DNA of 64,000 nucleotides, taken from NCBI RefSeq assembly GCF_037023725.1, contig NZ_CP146077.1, positions 3,757,001 to 3,821,000 on the forward strand, written 5' to 3'. The DNA comes from Pseudomonas bubulae. GTDB lineage: Bacteria > Pseudomonadota > Gammaproteobacteria > Pseudomonadales > Pseudomonadaceae. Under the pieces are notes generated by a model. The model did no database searches, had not been told where the DNA came from, and worked only from the letters and a program-made list of their open reading frames with translations. Both the position numbers and the translations under genes were made by a program. The first letter of the stretch is position 1; each line of letters starts with the position of its first letter. Below, piece after piece: positions 45,421 through 54,739 of the stretch.

Positions 45421-47654
45421 CCCCGCAACACGTCCTTGAACTGAACCAGCGCCTGCACCAGTGGATGCAAACCTACCACCCGGAGCTGGAAAAAGACCTT
45501 GCGCCCATGCTGAACCGGCACGCCATCGATCGCAGCGAAGACCTGGAACAAGCCTTCAGTGATCTGGTGGAGGAAAACCGCCTGCTGCAAATTGGTGTCG
45601 TGGGTCGCGTCAAGGCTGGTAAATCCTCCCTGCTCAACGCTTTGGTGTTTGATGGCCACGCCATTCTCCCCAGGGCTGCAACGCCGATGACGGCAGCGCT
45701 GACCACCCTGACCTACGGCGACACGTTCGGCGCCGATGTACAGTTCTACAGTGCAGCAGACCGGGACAACATCCAGCAGGATGCCTTGCGCTATCAACAG
45801 CGCTACCAGGAAGAACTGACCAAAGCTGTAGAAACCTTACGTCAGCGCCGCCAACGCAGCGGCCAACCGGTCGATGACGCAGGGCTTTATCGTGATGCAG
45901 AGAAGAGCGCCAAACGAGCCCTGCAGAGTGAACACACTCTGGTGGCCGCCAGTGAACAATGGCAGCACATTGAAGCCTCGACCGTTGACCTCGGGGCACT
46001 AGACGCCCTGGGCCACCTTCAAGCACCTGACGCGGCCACCTTGGCCGTTTTGCTGAGCGATTATGTCGCGGTGGGCGGAGCCTTTATGCCGTTGACCAAG
46101 AGTGTCGACATCTTCCTGCCGCTGGAGTCGCTGCGTAACGTGCGCATCATTGACACCCCCGGGCTTAACGACCCAGTGCAGTCCCGCGAAGAGCGCACCA
46201 CGGCGCTGCTGAAAAACTGCGATGTGGTGTTTATCGTCAGCCCGGCCGGCCAGTTTCTCAGTGAACAGGACATCGAGCTGATGAGCCGAATCACGCAAAA
46301 GGAAGGGATTCAGGAACTGGTACTGATTGCCAGCCAGGTCGACAACCAGCTGTATGGCAGCGACACTCATCAACCGACACTTCAGGGCGCACTGGATAAA
46401 ATCACCCAAACCCTCAGCGTGCATATGGTCGATACCCTGCAACGCTTGAAGGCCCAGCATCCGGAAATCGGCGCGACTTTCGACAACCTGATCCAACAAG
46501 GTACAGGCAAGGTGCTGTACACCTCTGGCATGTGCCACAGTCTGTCCGAGCGTTTTGACCAACAACACGCCTGGGACAGCGCTGAACAAAAAGTCTGGGA
46601 GAACTTGCGCACCCACTACGCCGATTTTTTCACCCCGGAACATGCCGATCGTTGCCGGGGCAACCTCGATCTGCTGGCGAATACCCACGCATTGCGCGCG
46701 GTATTGGACACTGTGCGCGAGCAGAAAGACCACATCATCGAACAGCGCCGTACCGAGTTAGTCCGCGCCAAGTTGACCGCCCTGGAAGCGCTACGCACCG
46801 ACCTGTTGACGTTCAGCCGGGACAAGTATCAAGAAATCCGTAACACCGATATTGAAAAACTGAAGGCCGCACGCCACGAGCTGGACACCACTATAGTGAC
46901 CGCCTCCTACGACCTCGACGTTATGCTTAGCAAATGCGTTGCGGAGTTTCGCGAACAACTCAAACGTGAACTCACTAAACACCTTGATGCAGCCTATTTC
47001 ACTACAAGCAAGGGCGTCGAAGGCGCCTCGCAGGAAACCTCACATTCCAGGGAGGTGGTCCGCGACAGCACTTTTGCAAAAATGGCTAACTGGATGTGGG
47101 GCGGTGGCACTGAAACCCAGCACTACACCGTATTTAAATTGTTTTGGCGTCAGGTCCATAACCAACTGGAGGAGTTTGCCGAGGGACTGAGCGGCACCCT
47201 CAAGCATTCAAGCGAAACTCTAACCCAAACGTTTCGCGACAATCTAATGAAAGAGTCGACCCGAGTTGCCCGCCTGCACCTGAAGGACAATCTCGATGCC
47301 GGCTTGATCATTCTCACCAATCAGAATCTGGCAGCGGGCTTTCGCCTCCCAGCATTTGAGTTAAACAGCCAGGCATTAGGCAAGCTCAAGGGCTCCGGCA
47401 GTTATCTGCTGGATGACGCCGCACGGCAATTTCTGGATGACGCCAAGCATCTGCTGCACGACCTCAATGGGCAAGCCAAACGTCAAATCCGCCATCTGAT
47501 CGATGACGTCACGCATTCACTGCCGCACTCTTACGGCAATGCGTTTTTCGCTGATTTGCAGGCCCGCATCAGCCAACTTGAGGCACAAGTCAGCAATGTT
47601 CTGCATACACTCGACCGCTTGCAACGCATGGCCCAAGAACTGGAGGCAGCATGA
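45417..47654 (+). CDS. Dynamin-like GTPase 2
   Basis: ATG 45417 (MTPQHVLELN) overlaps the stop of the first dynamin gene, giving a 745-aa protein. GRVKAGKS (G1, residues 63-70), TPMTAALTTL (G2 with Thr), DTPGLNDP (G3) and ASQVDN (G4-like) form the GTPase core; a long helical region follows and probably makes the stalk and bundle-signalling element. A Gly/Trp-rich segment near residue 555 (NWMWGGGTE) stands out. It overlaps the third GTPase gene by four bases. LeoB/LeoC-type partners in Leo systems show the same arrangement. Confidence 0.83.
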   Translation: MTPQHVLELNQRLHQWMQTYHPELEKDLAPMLNRHAIDRSEDLEQAFSDLVEENRLLQIGVVGRVKAGKSSLLNALVFDGHAILPRAATPMTAALTTLTYGDTFGADVQFYSAADRDNIQQDALRYQQRYQEELTKAVETLRQRRQRSGQPVDDAGLYRDAEKSAKRALQSEHTLVAASEQWQHIEASTVDLGALDALGHLQAPDAATLAVLLSDYVAVGGAFMPLTKSVDIFLPLESLRNVRIIDTPGLNDPVQSREERTTALLKNCDVVFIVSPAGQFLSEQDIELMSRITQKEGIQELVLIASQVDNQLYGSDTHQPTLQGALDKITQTLSVHMVDTLQRLKAQHPEIGATFDNLIQQGTGKVLYTSGMCHSLSERFDQQHAWDSAEQKVWENLRTHYADFFTPEHADRCRGNLDLLANTHALRAVLDTVREQKDHIIEQRRTELVRAKLTALEALRTDLLTFSRDKYQEIRNTDIEKLKAARHELDTTIVTASYDLDVMLSKCVAEFREQLKRELTKHLDAAYFTTSKGVEGASQETSHSREVVRDSTFAKMANWMWGGGTETQHYTVFKLFWRQVHNQLEEFAEGLSGTLKHSSETLTQTFRDNLMKESTRVARLHLKDNLDAGLIILTNQNLAAGFRLPAFELNSQALGKLKGSGSYLLDDAARQFLDDAKHLLHDLNGQAKRQIRHLIDDVTHSLPHSYGNAFFADLQARISQLEAQVSNVLHTLDRLQRMAQELEAA

Positions 47655-50044
47655 ATAGCGAGCTGTTTCCGCCTGCGTTGCTGGCACAACTGGACAAGAT
47701 CGGCCAACTGTTCGTCTGGCGGCGCAAGACTCTGCGCGACAGTATGATCGAGGCACTGCAGGTAGCAAATCGCAGTCACGAAGCCCTCGCCCTCGACCAT
47801 CAAGCGACCCTGGCACGTTTGCAGGCCTTGAACGTGGAGCATGCGCAACTGACCGAGCTCCAGGCCAGTACAGTCGCTGAACTGAGCAATACTTGCCAGA
47901 CACTGCAGGGCCTGCAGAATACCCTGACCCAGGCACAGGCCCAGCATCAGCAGGCTCAGGAACATGCCCGATTGCGTTTTGACAATTTGTCAGTCAGCTA
48001 TACCCAACTGGTCGGGGAGCGTAACGGCATCGAAGCCGCTCGCCTGGCGCTCGAGCAAGCCCAGCAGCAAACTCGTCAGGCGCTCGAGGCCGAGCACACC
48101 CGTAATGCCCAGCTGACGCTCGAGCGCCAGGCGCTACAAGCCAGTCTTGACACCCTTAACAGGGAGCATGAGCGACTGACCGAGCATCAAGCCACCACCG
48201 CCGTCGAACTGAACCATACCCAAAGAACCCTGGAAGAGGTCCAAGCGTCGCTGGCACTGGCCCTGGATCAGCATCAACACCAGCAGCAACAGGCCGCCGA
48301 GCGCTTCGAAACCCTGTCAACACAACACAGCCAACTGGAACAGGCCCGCAAAAGCATCAAAGAGGACCTGGACCAAACTCGTCAGAACCTCCAGGTGACG
48401 AACGACACATTGCTGGCTGAGCACGCCCGCAATGACCAATTACTCCTCGACTGCCAGGCGCAACAAGCCCGCCTTGACGCTTTGAACGAAGAGCATCAGA
48501 CCTTGAGTGAGCGCCAGGCCGCTACTGTGGCAGACTTGAATAACACCCGTCAGGCCGTACTGAACGTGCAAGCGTCGTTGGCGCAAGCCCTTGACCAGCA
48601 TCAGCGCGCGGAGAGCCAGGCCGGTGAACGTTTCGAAGTACTGTCGAACCAACACCAGCAGCTGGAACAGGATCACAACCGTCTCCAGTTGGCCCGTCAA
48701 ACGCTCGAACAGACACTTGAGCAGGCGCATCTTGAGCTGCGCACCACGGGAGAATCACTTATTGCGCTGCAACAGGCGCATGGCCAGGAGCAACAACAAC
48801 ACGCGCAACTGGCAGACCAGTTCCAATCCACCTGGACTCGCTTTCAGCTGATTTCACGGCTGCTGGCCGCCAAGCCGCGGGAAAGTGCCGGGCTTGCCCG
48901 TTTCAGGGAGTTACTGGACAACGACTACATGACATTTGCCGACGGCGAGTCGTGTCTGGGCGCGGAAGCCAAAGCCCTGAGAATGTTGCAATCGATCGAA
49001 CAGGAACTGGCTTTGCTGGTCGGATTCCCCGATATTCACGAGCGCACCATTGTCGGGATTGTCGGCGGTTTCAGCAGTGGGAAATCCGAGTTTATCAACA
49101 GTTTCATTCGCGACCCCGAGGTGCGCCTGCCAGTAGGTATGCAGCCCGTCACAGCGATCCCCAGCTATGTGCTGGCGACTGATCAGCGAATGATCCGCGG
49201 CTACTCTGCGAACGGTGGCCACATGGAGCTGGATGTGGCCTTTTACAAAAACATCTCCCATGCGTTCATCAACTCATTCAGCTTCGACTTGAAGAGTTTA
49301 ATGCCGTTCATGTGCGTCGGCGTGCAAATGGCACCTGAGCTTTTCAGCAACATCTGCTTCATCGACACGCCAGGCTACAACCCGCCTGCCACTGCGGCCG
49401 AACACAGCCAAGGCGACAAACGCACGGCCATCCAGTTCGCCCAACAGTGCGAGGCCATTATCTGGCTGATTGGCCTCGATGCCAACGGCACTGTGCCAGT
49501 GTCCGACCTGGACTTTATCCATGAGATCGGTGTGGAACAGCGCTCGGTGTATGTCGTGCTGACCAAGGCAGACCTCAAGCCGGAGGATGAGATCGAAGAG
49601 ATCATGGACGAAGTCCAGGATGTGCTGCAGAGCGAAGGCATTAATGTGGTAGGGGTCAGTGCATACAGCTCGACTCAACGTCACGAGATCGCTTACCGGG
49701 ACACACCACTGCTGGAGTATTTCTCACGGATCAACCAGCAAGGAGATTCAAGCCAGCACCTGGAAGGCCGACTGCAGGAAATCTTCACTATGTATGAAGA
49801 CGCCATCCAGACAGATATCAACGGTATTCGTGCGCAAAAAACCGCTATCAACGGATTGCGCCTTGACTGCCTGGAGGTTGGCGGAGCAGACGTCTATGGC
49901 CGGATGTTCGAGCCTATTGCCAAGCTTGACCGCCATCTGGACACCGCACCCCAGGAAGGCTGGCTCAAGGAATCCAGGCGACTGCTGGAAGACTTCCGCG
50001 AGGCGGTACGCATGACTGCCGCCCCCCAAAAGACTCAAATTTAA
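47651..50044 (+). CDS. Dynamin-like GTPase 3 with an N-terminal repeat coiled coil
   Basis: The 797-aa protein is a fusion of a Gln/Leu-rich coiled coil (about residues 40-400) and a C-terminal GTPase. The coiled coil contains three tandem units of about 105 residues, each with the pattern LxALNxEHxxLxExQAxTxAxLxxT and a later AERFExLSxQHxQLE. The GTPase has GGFSSGKS (G1, about 474-481), PVTAIPSY (G2), IDTPGYNPPAT (G3) and LTKADLK (G4, T-K-x-D intact). It begins inside the stop of dynamin 2. The rod may set spacing in a heteromeric dynamin assembly at a membrane. Confidence 0.85.
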   Translation: MNSELFPPALLAQLDKIGQLFVWRRKTLRDSMIEALQVANRSHEALALDHQATLARLQALNVEHAQLTELQASTVAELSNTCQTLQGLQNTLTQAQAQHQQAQEHARLRFDNLSVSYTQLVGERNGIEAARLALEQAQQQTRQALEAEHTRNAQLTLERQALQASLDTLNREHERLTEHQATTAVELNHTQRTLEEVQASLALALDQHQHQQQQAAERFETLSTQHSQLEQARKSIKEDLDQTRQNLQVTNDTLLAEHARNDQLLLDCQAQQARLDALNEEHQTLSERQAATVADLNNTRQAVLNVQASLAQALDQHQRAESQAGERFEVLSNQHQQLEQDHNRLQLARQTLEQTLEQAHLELRTTGESLIALQQAHGQEQQQHAQLADQFQSTWTRFQLISRLLAAKPRESAGLARFRELLDNDYMTFADGESCLGAEAKALRMLQSIEQELALLVGFPDIHERTIVGIVGGFSSGKSEFINSFIRDPEVRLPVGMQPVTAIPSYVLATDQRMIRGYSANGGHMELDVAFYKNISHAFINSFSFDLKSLMPFMCVGVQMAPELFSNICFIDTPGYNPPATAAEHSQGDKRTAIQFAQQCEAIIWLIGLDANGTVPVSDLDFIHEIGVEQRSVYVVLTKADLKPEDEIEEIMDEVQDVLQSEGINVVGVSAYSSTQRHEIAYRDTPLLEYFSRINQQGDSSQHLEGRLQEIFTMYEDAIQTDINGIRAQKTAINGLRLDCLEVGGADVYGRMFEPIAKLDRHLDTAPQEGWLKESRRLLEDFREAVRMTAAPQKTQI

Positions 50045-50135
50045 TGGACATCCACGAGCACCGACGCATAAGGCTGACTGCTCGCGGACAACTGCCACAG
50101 TTCAATGTACGCCCCAACATTTGAAGCGAGACAAC

Positions 50136-50474
50136 ATGTCAAACAATGCCTTTGAAAAAGACTACTCAGACGATTCGTTCTGGGACAAAGTGAAAACGTA
50201 CGCCAAATCTGCCGGCGAGACCGCACTGGAACCAGCACTGAAGATGTATTACGCAGCCACCGACGCTGACACTCCCACCTGGGCCAAAACAACGATTTAT
50301 GGCGCCCTCGGGTACTTTATCTCGCCCATTGACGTCATTCCGGATATCACCCCATTTTTGGGCTACACCGACGATATTGGTGTGCTGTGTGCGGCATTGG
50401 CCGCGACTGCGAGCCATATCAAGACCGAACACGTGGACAAAGCTAAAGACACCTTGAAACAGTGGTTTTCCTGA
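50136..50474 (+). CDS. DUF1232 (YkvA-type) membrane protein
   Basis: The 112-aa product from ATG 50136 carries the DUF1232 core GALGYFISPIDVIPDITPFLGYTDD, in which PxDxIPD is the family hallmark. DUF1232 proteins have one or two weak membrane helices and occur beside many transport and toxin genes; their role is unknown. Upstream TTG 50121 is a less likely start. It lies 92 bases after the dynamin operon and is co-oriented with it, which suggests a membrane partner of the GTPases. Confidence 0.8.
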   Translation: MSNNAFEKDYSDDSFWDKVKTYAKSAGETALEPALKMYYAATDADTPTWAKTTIYGALGYFISPIDVIPDITPFLGYTDDIGVLCAALAATASHIKTEHVDKAKDTLKQWFS

Positions 50475-50628
50475 CTTAACCGTCAACGCTAGGCTTACAG
50501 AACGCTGAACTGGGATCAGGCACGACCGAGCATGTCGAGTCTGATCCCTTGCCAAGCAGGATTAGTACGACACATTTTGACTCCCGCTGGCCTCATCCTG
50601 CTGACTCCACTGCATCAGGAGACTCAGC

Positions 50629-52716
50629 ATGGGCAGACGCCTATCCCCCTTTGCACACGGCAGCCGCCGTGCTGCTGATACTTGTACGCTCTCGCTGAAG
50701 TGGTGTTATCAACTGCTGCTGGATCTGGGGGGGCATCGTAGCTTTATCAACCGCCACGGTCTGAGCGAGGATGATTTGGCTCACGAGCTGGGCCTGGCCG
50801 AATGGTTAGACGATGACCAGTACAGCCCTGCCCTGGCGCTGACGACACTGCGCACCCGCGCTCGCGCCTTCAATGCCGAGCACATGACAGCCCTCTATCC
50901 GAACAACCTACAGAGCAACCTGGAGGCGCTGGGGGCACTGTTAGGCTTGGGTGAGTCAGGACTGCAAGTACTCGGTTTCTGCGTGCTGATGCACAGCGAC
51001 CCGACACTCAGTGATGCCACAGACCAGTTGGGCATGCTGGGGCTCAACCGGGCAATGAAAGTGCTGTCTGTACTATTGGGCCTACCGCTGGCAGAAGTCG
51101 AGGCATGCCTGGCACACAATAGTCCACTGATGCGCACGGGCCTGCTGGATCTGACCACCAATCACCGCGCCGTCATGGCACTGAGTTCAACCTTGTCGGT
51201 GAGTAATCCGGATCTGCCTGGCCTGCTACGTTTTAGCAAAGGCACACCGCTGGAGCTCTTCGCTTATGCGTTTCGTTTAAGCCCGCCAGGTAGCTTGAAC
51301 AGGGAGCATTACCGTCATATCAGCCAAGCGCTCACGATCGCCGAGCGCTACCTGAGCAAATCCTTGGCCCAAGCGCGACAGGGCGTGAATATTTTGCTCT
51401 ACGGCCCACCCGGCACAGGTAAAACTCAGCTTAGCCGGCTGATTGCTGAAACACTGGGCTGCGCGCTGTATGAAGTGGCCTGTACCGACAGCCAGGGCGA
51501 TCCCGTCAGCGCCAAGCAACGTCTGTGCTCCTTGCGCGCGGCCAACAGCGTACTGCGTTCGCAACCTGCTCTGCTCGTGCTTGATGAAATCGAGGACATC
51601 TTCCAGGCCGCCCCTTCCGCGCCCAATAGCCATTCCCAGAAAGGCTGGATCAATCGCATGCTGGAAGAAAATAGCCAACCGTGTTTCTGGCTAAGCAACA
51701 GCATAGAGACTATTGATCCGGCACATATACGCCGTTTCGACCTGGTGATTGAAGTGCCCAATCCACCCTTGGCGCAGCGCAAACAAATGCTGCACACGTG
51801 CAGCGCCGGCAAGTTGAGCGAGGTCTTGATTGAACAGCTCTGCGCCCATGAGCAGATGACGCCGGCGGTTCTAGAGAGAGCCGTGCGCGTAGGGCGCAGC
51901 GTGTCACAACGCGCCAGCAAAGCACTGGACAACACGATTCGATCGATCGTCAATGGCACGCTCAAAGCGCAAGGCTTCGCTTCGCTACAACAGCACAGCA
52001 ATGGTTTACCGAGCTTCTATTCGCCAGACTGGATCAATACCGACCTGCCCCTGCATGGTTTGATCGAAGGGCTGCGCGCCCATCCACAGGCGCGGCTGTG
52101 TTTTTACGGCCCGCCCGGTACAGGCAAAACCGCATTCGGCCATTGGCTGGCTCAGGAGCTGGGCAAACCTTTGATGGTCAAACGGGTTTCCGATCTGGTT
52201 TCCCCGTTTGTCGGGGTGACAGAGCAAAATATGGCACACGCCTTTGAACGCGCCCGGCAAGAGGACGCGATTCTGTTGCTCGATGAAGTCGACAGCTTTT
52301 TGCAGGACCGACGCAAGGCGCGACAGGGCTGGGAGGTTACGACCGTCAATGAAATGCTCACTCAAATGGAGAATTATTCAGGCCTGTTTATTGCCTCCAC
52401 CAACTTGATCACCGACCTGGACGAGGCCTCCTTGCGCCGCTTCGACCTGAAGGTGCATTTCGGTTACCTGACGACGGAGCAAGCCCAGGCATTATTTGCT
52501 GAACACCTCAAGGCTTTGGCACTAAAGGATCCACAGCATAATGCCGCCCGCCGCTTGCGCGCCGAGGCACATCTGACACCTGGCGACTTTGCAGCAGTCG
52601 CGCGCCGAGGCCGTTTCAACCCATTCACCAATGCCGACGAATTGGCCCGTGCACTGTTGGCCGAGTGTCGCTTGAAACCCACTGGGCAACAACGGCCCAT
52701 CGGCTTCGTACATTAA
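50629..52716 (+). CDS. Protein with two AAA+ ATPase domains
   Basis: The 695-aa protein has an N-terminal helical domain of about 240 residues and two AAA modules. The first has LLYGPPGTGKT (about residue 257-267) and LVLDEIEDIF (Walker B); the second CFYGPPGTGKT (about 492-502) and LLLDEVDSFL, with ASTNLITDLDEASLRRFD as sensor/arginine-finger region. The layout is like Cdc48/FtsH-type motors or the moxR-like systems that unfold or remodel partners. No protease domain is present. It follows the DUF1232 gene on the same strand by 155 bases and ends shortly before the second WYL regulator. Confidence 0.88.
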   Translation: MGRRLSPFAHGSRRAADTCTLSLKWCYQLLLDLGGHRSFINRHGLSEDDLAHELGLAEWLDDDQYSPALALTTLRTRARAFNAEHMTALYPNNLQSNLEALGALLGLGESGLQVLGFCVLMHSDPTLSDATDQLGMLGLNRAMKVLSVLLGLPLAEVEACLAHNSPLMRTGLLDLTTNHRAVMALSSTLSVSNPDLPGLLRFSKGTPLELFAYAFRLSPPGSLNREHYRHISQALTIAERYLSKSLAQARQGVNILLYGPPGTGKTQLSRLIAETLGCALYEVACTDSQGDPVSAKQRLCSLRAANSVLRSQPALLVLDEIEDIFQAAPSAPNSHSQKGWINRMLEENSQPCFWLSNSIETIDPAHIRRFDLVIEVPNPPLAQRKQMLHTCSAGKLSEVLIEQLCAHEQMTPAVLERAVRVGRSVSQRASKALDNTIRSIVNGTLKAQGFASLQQHSNGLPSFYSPDWINTDLPLHGLIEGLRAHPQARLCFYGPPGTGKTAFGHWLAQELGKPLMVKRVSDLVSPFVGVTEQNMAHAFERARQEDAILLLDEVDSFLQDRRKARQGWEVTTVNEMLTQMENYSGLFIASTNLITDLDEASLRRFDLKVHFGYLTTEQAQALFAEHLKALALKDPQHNAARRLRAEAHLTPGDFAAVARRGRFNPFTNADELARALLAECRLKPTGQQRPIGFVH

Positions 52717-52809
52717 GCCCATTAAAGGTTGCCGGATTGACGCCGATAGGTGAGCAACCGACTTTCTTACTGGCTATAGGCCAGCCTGCACCCTACAAGG
52801 ATGATTCTC

Positions 52810-53841
52810 TTGCCTTCAGCCAAGACCCATAGCGCCCTGAGCCGTCAGTGGGAACTGCTACAGCACCTGCCCAAACGCGCACCTGGCATCACGGTGAGTG
52901 AACTGCTCAGTCGCTTGGTGAGCGCGGGTTACTCGATCAGCCGCCGCAGTGTCGAGCGCGACTTGCGTGATCTGTCCGTGGTGTTTCCCTTGCAGTGCAA
53001 CAATGGCGGGACGCCTTTTGGTTGGTACTGGAAACCAGGCGTAAGCGTGGAATTGCAGGGCATTACACTGGCAGAGGCGGTCAGTCTGACCCTCGTCGAA
53101 GATGCGATCCGCCCCCTCTTGCCCGGCAGCATGTTGAGCGTACTGGAGCCACGATTCGAGCACGCCCGGCAAAAACTCAAAGGCCTTGAAGACGGCAACC
53201 CCACTGCCCGCTGGCCGGATAAAGTGGCCAGTGTTCGCCCGGACTTCAATCTGCACGCACCGCAAATCCTGGCTGAGACCCTGGAAGCCTTGCAGCACGC
53301 CGTGATTAGCGAACAACAAGTACACTGCCACTATTACTCGGCACACACCAATAAAATCAGCGAACTTACCCTCAACCCGCTGGCCATTGTTCAGCGCGGC
53401 TTAATCACCTACCTCATAGCGACGGCAGCGCCGTATACCGATGTTCGTCAATTCGCCGTGCATCGCTTTCGTGAAGTAACGGTACTCGACACTCAGTGCC
53501 AAGGGGTGGCGTCATTCGAGTTACATACCTACTTGGCCAGCGACGCCTTGCAATTCGGTAACCCGGAAAAAATCCTTTTCAAAGCGTGGGTCAGTGAACA
53601 CCAGGCGCGTTTGATTCGAGAGACGCCCTTGAGCGCGGACATGGTGCTACAAGCACTGCCAGACGGTTTTCAGATACAGGCGACCGTCAGCAATACCTGG
53701 CAACTGCACTGGTGGATTCTCTCCTTGGGCGCTTCGTTGGTGGTGCATGAACCAGCGGCATTGCGACAGCAGGTGGGCGACACCTTGCGACTGGCCGCAG
53801 CAGCCTATGGCTCTGAAAGCAGTTCGAAGTCATCTGACTAG
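52810..53841 (+). CDS. WYL-domain regulator, right-hand copy (YafY-like)
   Basis: The protein has an N-terminal DeoR/HTH_11-type winged helix (GITVSELLSRLVSAGYSISRRSVERDLRDLS) and a WYL domain (CHYYSAHTNKISELTLNPLAIVQRGLITYLIAT with FAVHRFREVTVLD), a different branch from the regulator at 29433. AAGGA at 52797-52801 overlaps the ATG at 52801 but stands eight bases before an in-frame TTG at 52810, so the TTG is preferred. It is the last gene of the locus on the right. WYL proteins bind nucleic acid or nucleotides and switch defence expression. Confidence 0.85.
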   Translation: MPSAKTHSALSRQWELLQHLPKRAPGITVSELLSRLVSAGYSISRRSVERDLRDLSVVFPLQCNNGGTPFGWYWKPGVSVELQGITLAEAVSLTLVEDAIRPLLPGSMLSVLEPRFEHARQKLKGLEDGNPTARWPDKVASVRPDFNLHAPQILAETLEALQHAVISEQQVHCHYYSAHTNKISELTLNPLAIVQRGLITYLIATAAPYTDVRQFAVHRFREVTVLDTQCQGVASFELHTYLASDALQFGNPEKILFKAWVSEHQARLIRETPLSADMVLQALPDGFQIQATVSNTWQLHWWILSLGASLVVHEPAALRQQVGDTLRLAAAAYGSESSSKSSD

Positions 53842-54008
53842 TAGGGCCAACTGGGCTCACGGAAAAGGCTCTGAAGCCTGATTGACAACGCTCATGTCAA
53901 AGCACGCTTGGAGGACATGAGTCATTGGCTGATGCTCCCCGCCTGATTGCCCAACCTCAGCAACTGCGGCGGACGCTCTGCCGCTTTACCAAGCAACACC
54001 AACACACC

Positions 54009-54200
54009 CTACTCATCAACTGGCTCCCGCACCACGTTAATATGCATCACTCGTGCCCCACACTGCCTGGCGATATAGGGGATTTGCGCCGTAGGGTGAA
54101 CCAGCCCGATGTACCGACGCAAATTAATACGTCCGCCTCCTTAGCCACCGCCAGTGCTTGGCGCCACGCAGGTTGAGTCGTGACAGGGGTTCCGCGGGAC
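54009..54200 (-). pseudogene. Frameshifted C-terminal fragment of a sirtuin (Sir2/CobB) gene
   Basis: On the minus strand, WRQALAVAKEADVLICVGTSG is followed, after a one-base frameshift at GGCTGG, by LVHPTAQIPYIARQCGARVMHI and NVVREPVDE-stop. The GTSG-x-V-x-P pattern and the VxxIN tail are those of NAD+-dependent protein deacylases. The N-terminal two thirds, including the GAGxS and zinc-binding parts, are missing. The break lies at the right edge of the large locus, so insertion or deletion there probably destroyed the gene. Confidence 0.65.
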
Positions 54201-54217
54201 GCATTGGCCAAGCCCCC

Positions 54218-54418
54218 CTAACGGCGTAATCGGGTAAACCATTGCGCCAACGTACGGTCAACGACGCCGGCTATCTGCCGGGTCAACACGTCACTGCCAC
54301 AGCGCTCACACCGCTCACACCAGTCGAGGGGCCCCAGTGCATCACTGAGCGGTGCAACGGTTTTCTTCCAGTGACACGCCTGACATACAAAAGTGAAAGG
54401 CTGTGGTCGGATAGGCAT
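54218..54418 (-). CDS. Small zinc-ribbon protein
   Basis: The 66-aa product from ATG 54418 has CQACHW followed by CERCERCGSD, a C-x2-C...C-x2-C-x2-C arrangement fitting a zinc ribbon. Its C-terminal helix (RQIAGVVDRTLAQWFTRL) is basic-amphipathic. Small ribbons of this kind are often encoded beside sirtuin genes in Pseudomonas; here the sirtuin fragment is immediately downstream. Presumably a nucleic acid or protein-binding accessory. Confidence 0.6.
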   Translation of the reverse strand: MPIRPQPFTFVCQACHWKKTVAPLSDALGPLDWCERCERCGSDVLTRQIAGVVDRTLAQWFTRLRR

Positions 54419-54469
54419 GTTCTTGCTCCTCTGCCACGCCTGTAGGTGCACGTGGCTATGGGTCATTGT

Positions 54470-54736
54470 CTAAGGCTGAGAGGTTGATGGCACTAGGGCT
54501 TGCAGGTTTTCGAGCTTTCGCTGGAGCTGATCGACGTGTGCATTTTGCGCCTGGAGCGCCGCTCTTAACTCTCGATTTTCCTGCGCGTGCCAACCCACCC
54601 GCCGCTCGCGCTCTTGCGTGGTCACCTGCCAGTGCGTGAGCAAATGCCACGTTTTATGGCCTTGTGAATACAGTGCGCAAAGGATTGCCAACATCAGCCC
54701 CAAGACCGCAATTGCCACCCAATACTCAATACCCAT
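54470..54736 (-). CDS. Membrane-anchored coiled-coil mini-protein, right copy
   Basis: The 88-aa product starts at ATG 54736 (MGIEYWVAIAVLGLMLAIL). A single transmembrane helix is followed by a charged coiled coil ending in RELRAALQAQNAHVDQLQRKLENLQALVPS. Organisation, length and ending match the protein at 29057-29314. It lies 54 bases upstream of the zinc-ribbon gene on the same strand. The two paralogues bracket the WYL-to-WYL locus. Confidence 0.6.
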   Translation of the reverse strand: MGIEYWVAIAVLGLMLAILCALYSQGHKTWHLLTHWQVTTQERERRVGWHAQENRELRAALQAQNAHVDQLQRKLENLQALVPSTSQP

Positions 54737-54739
54737 AGC

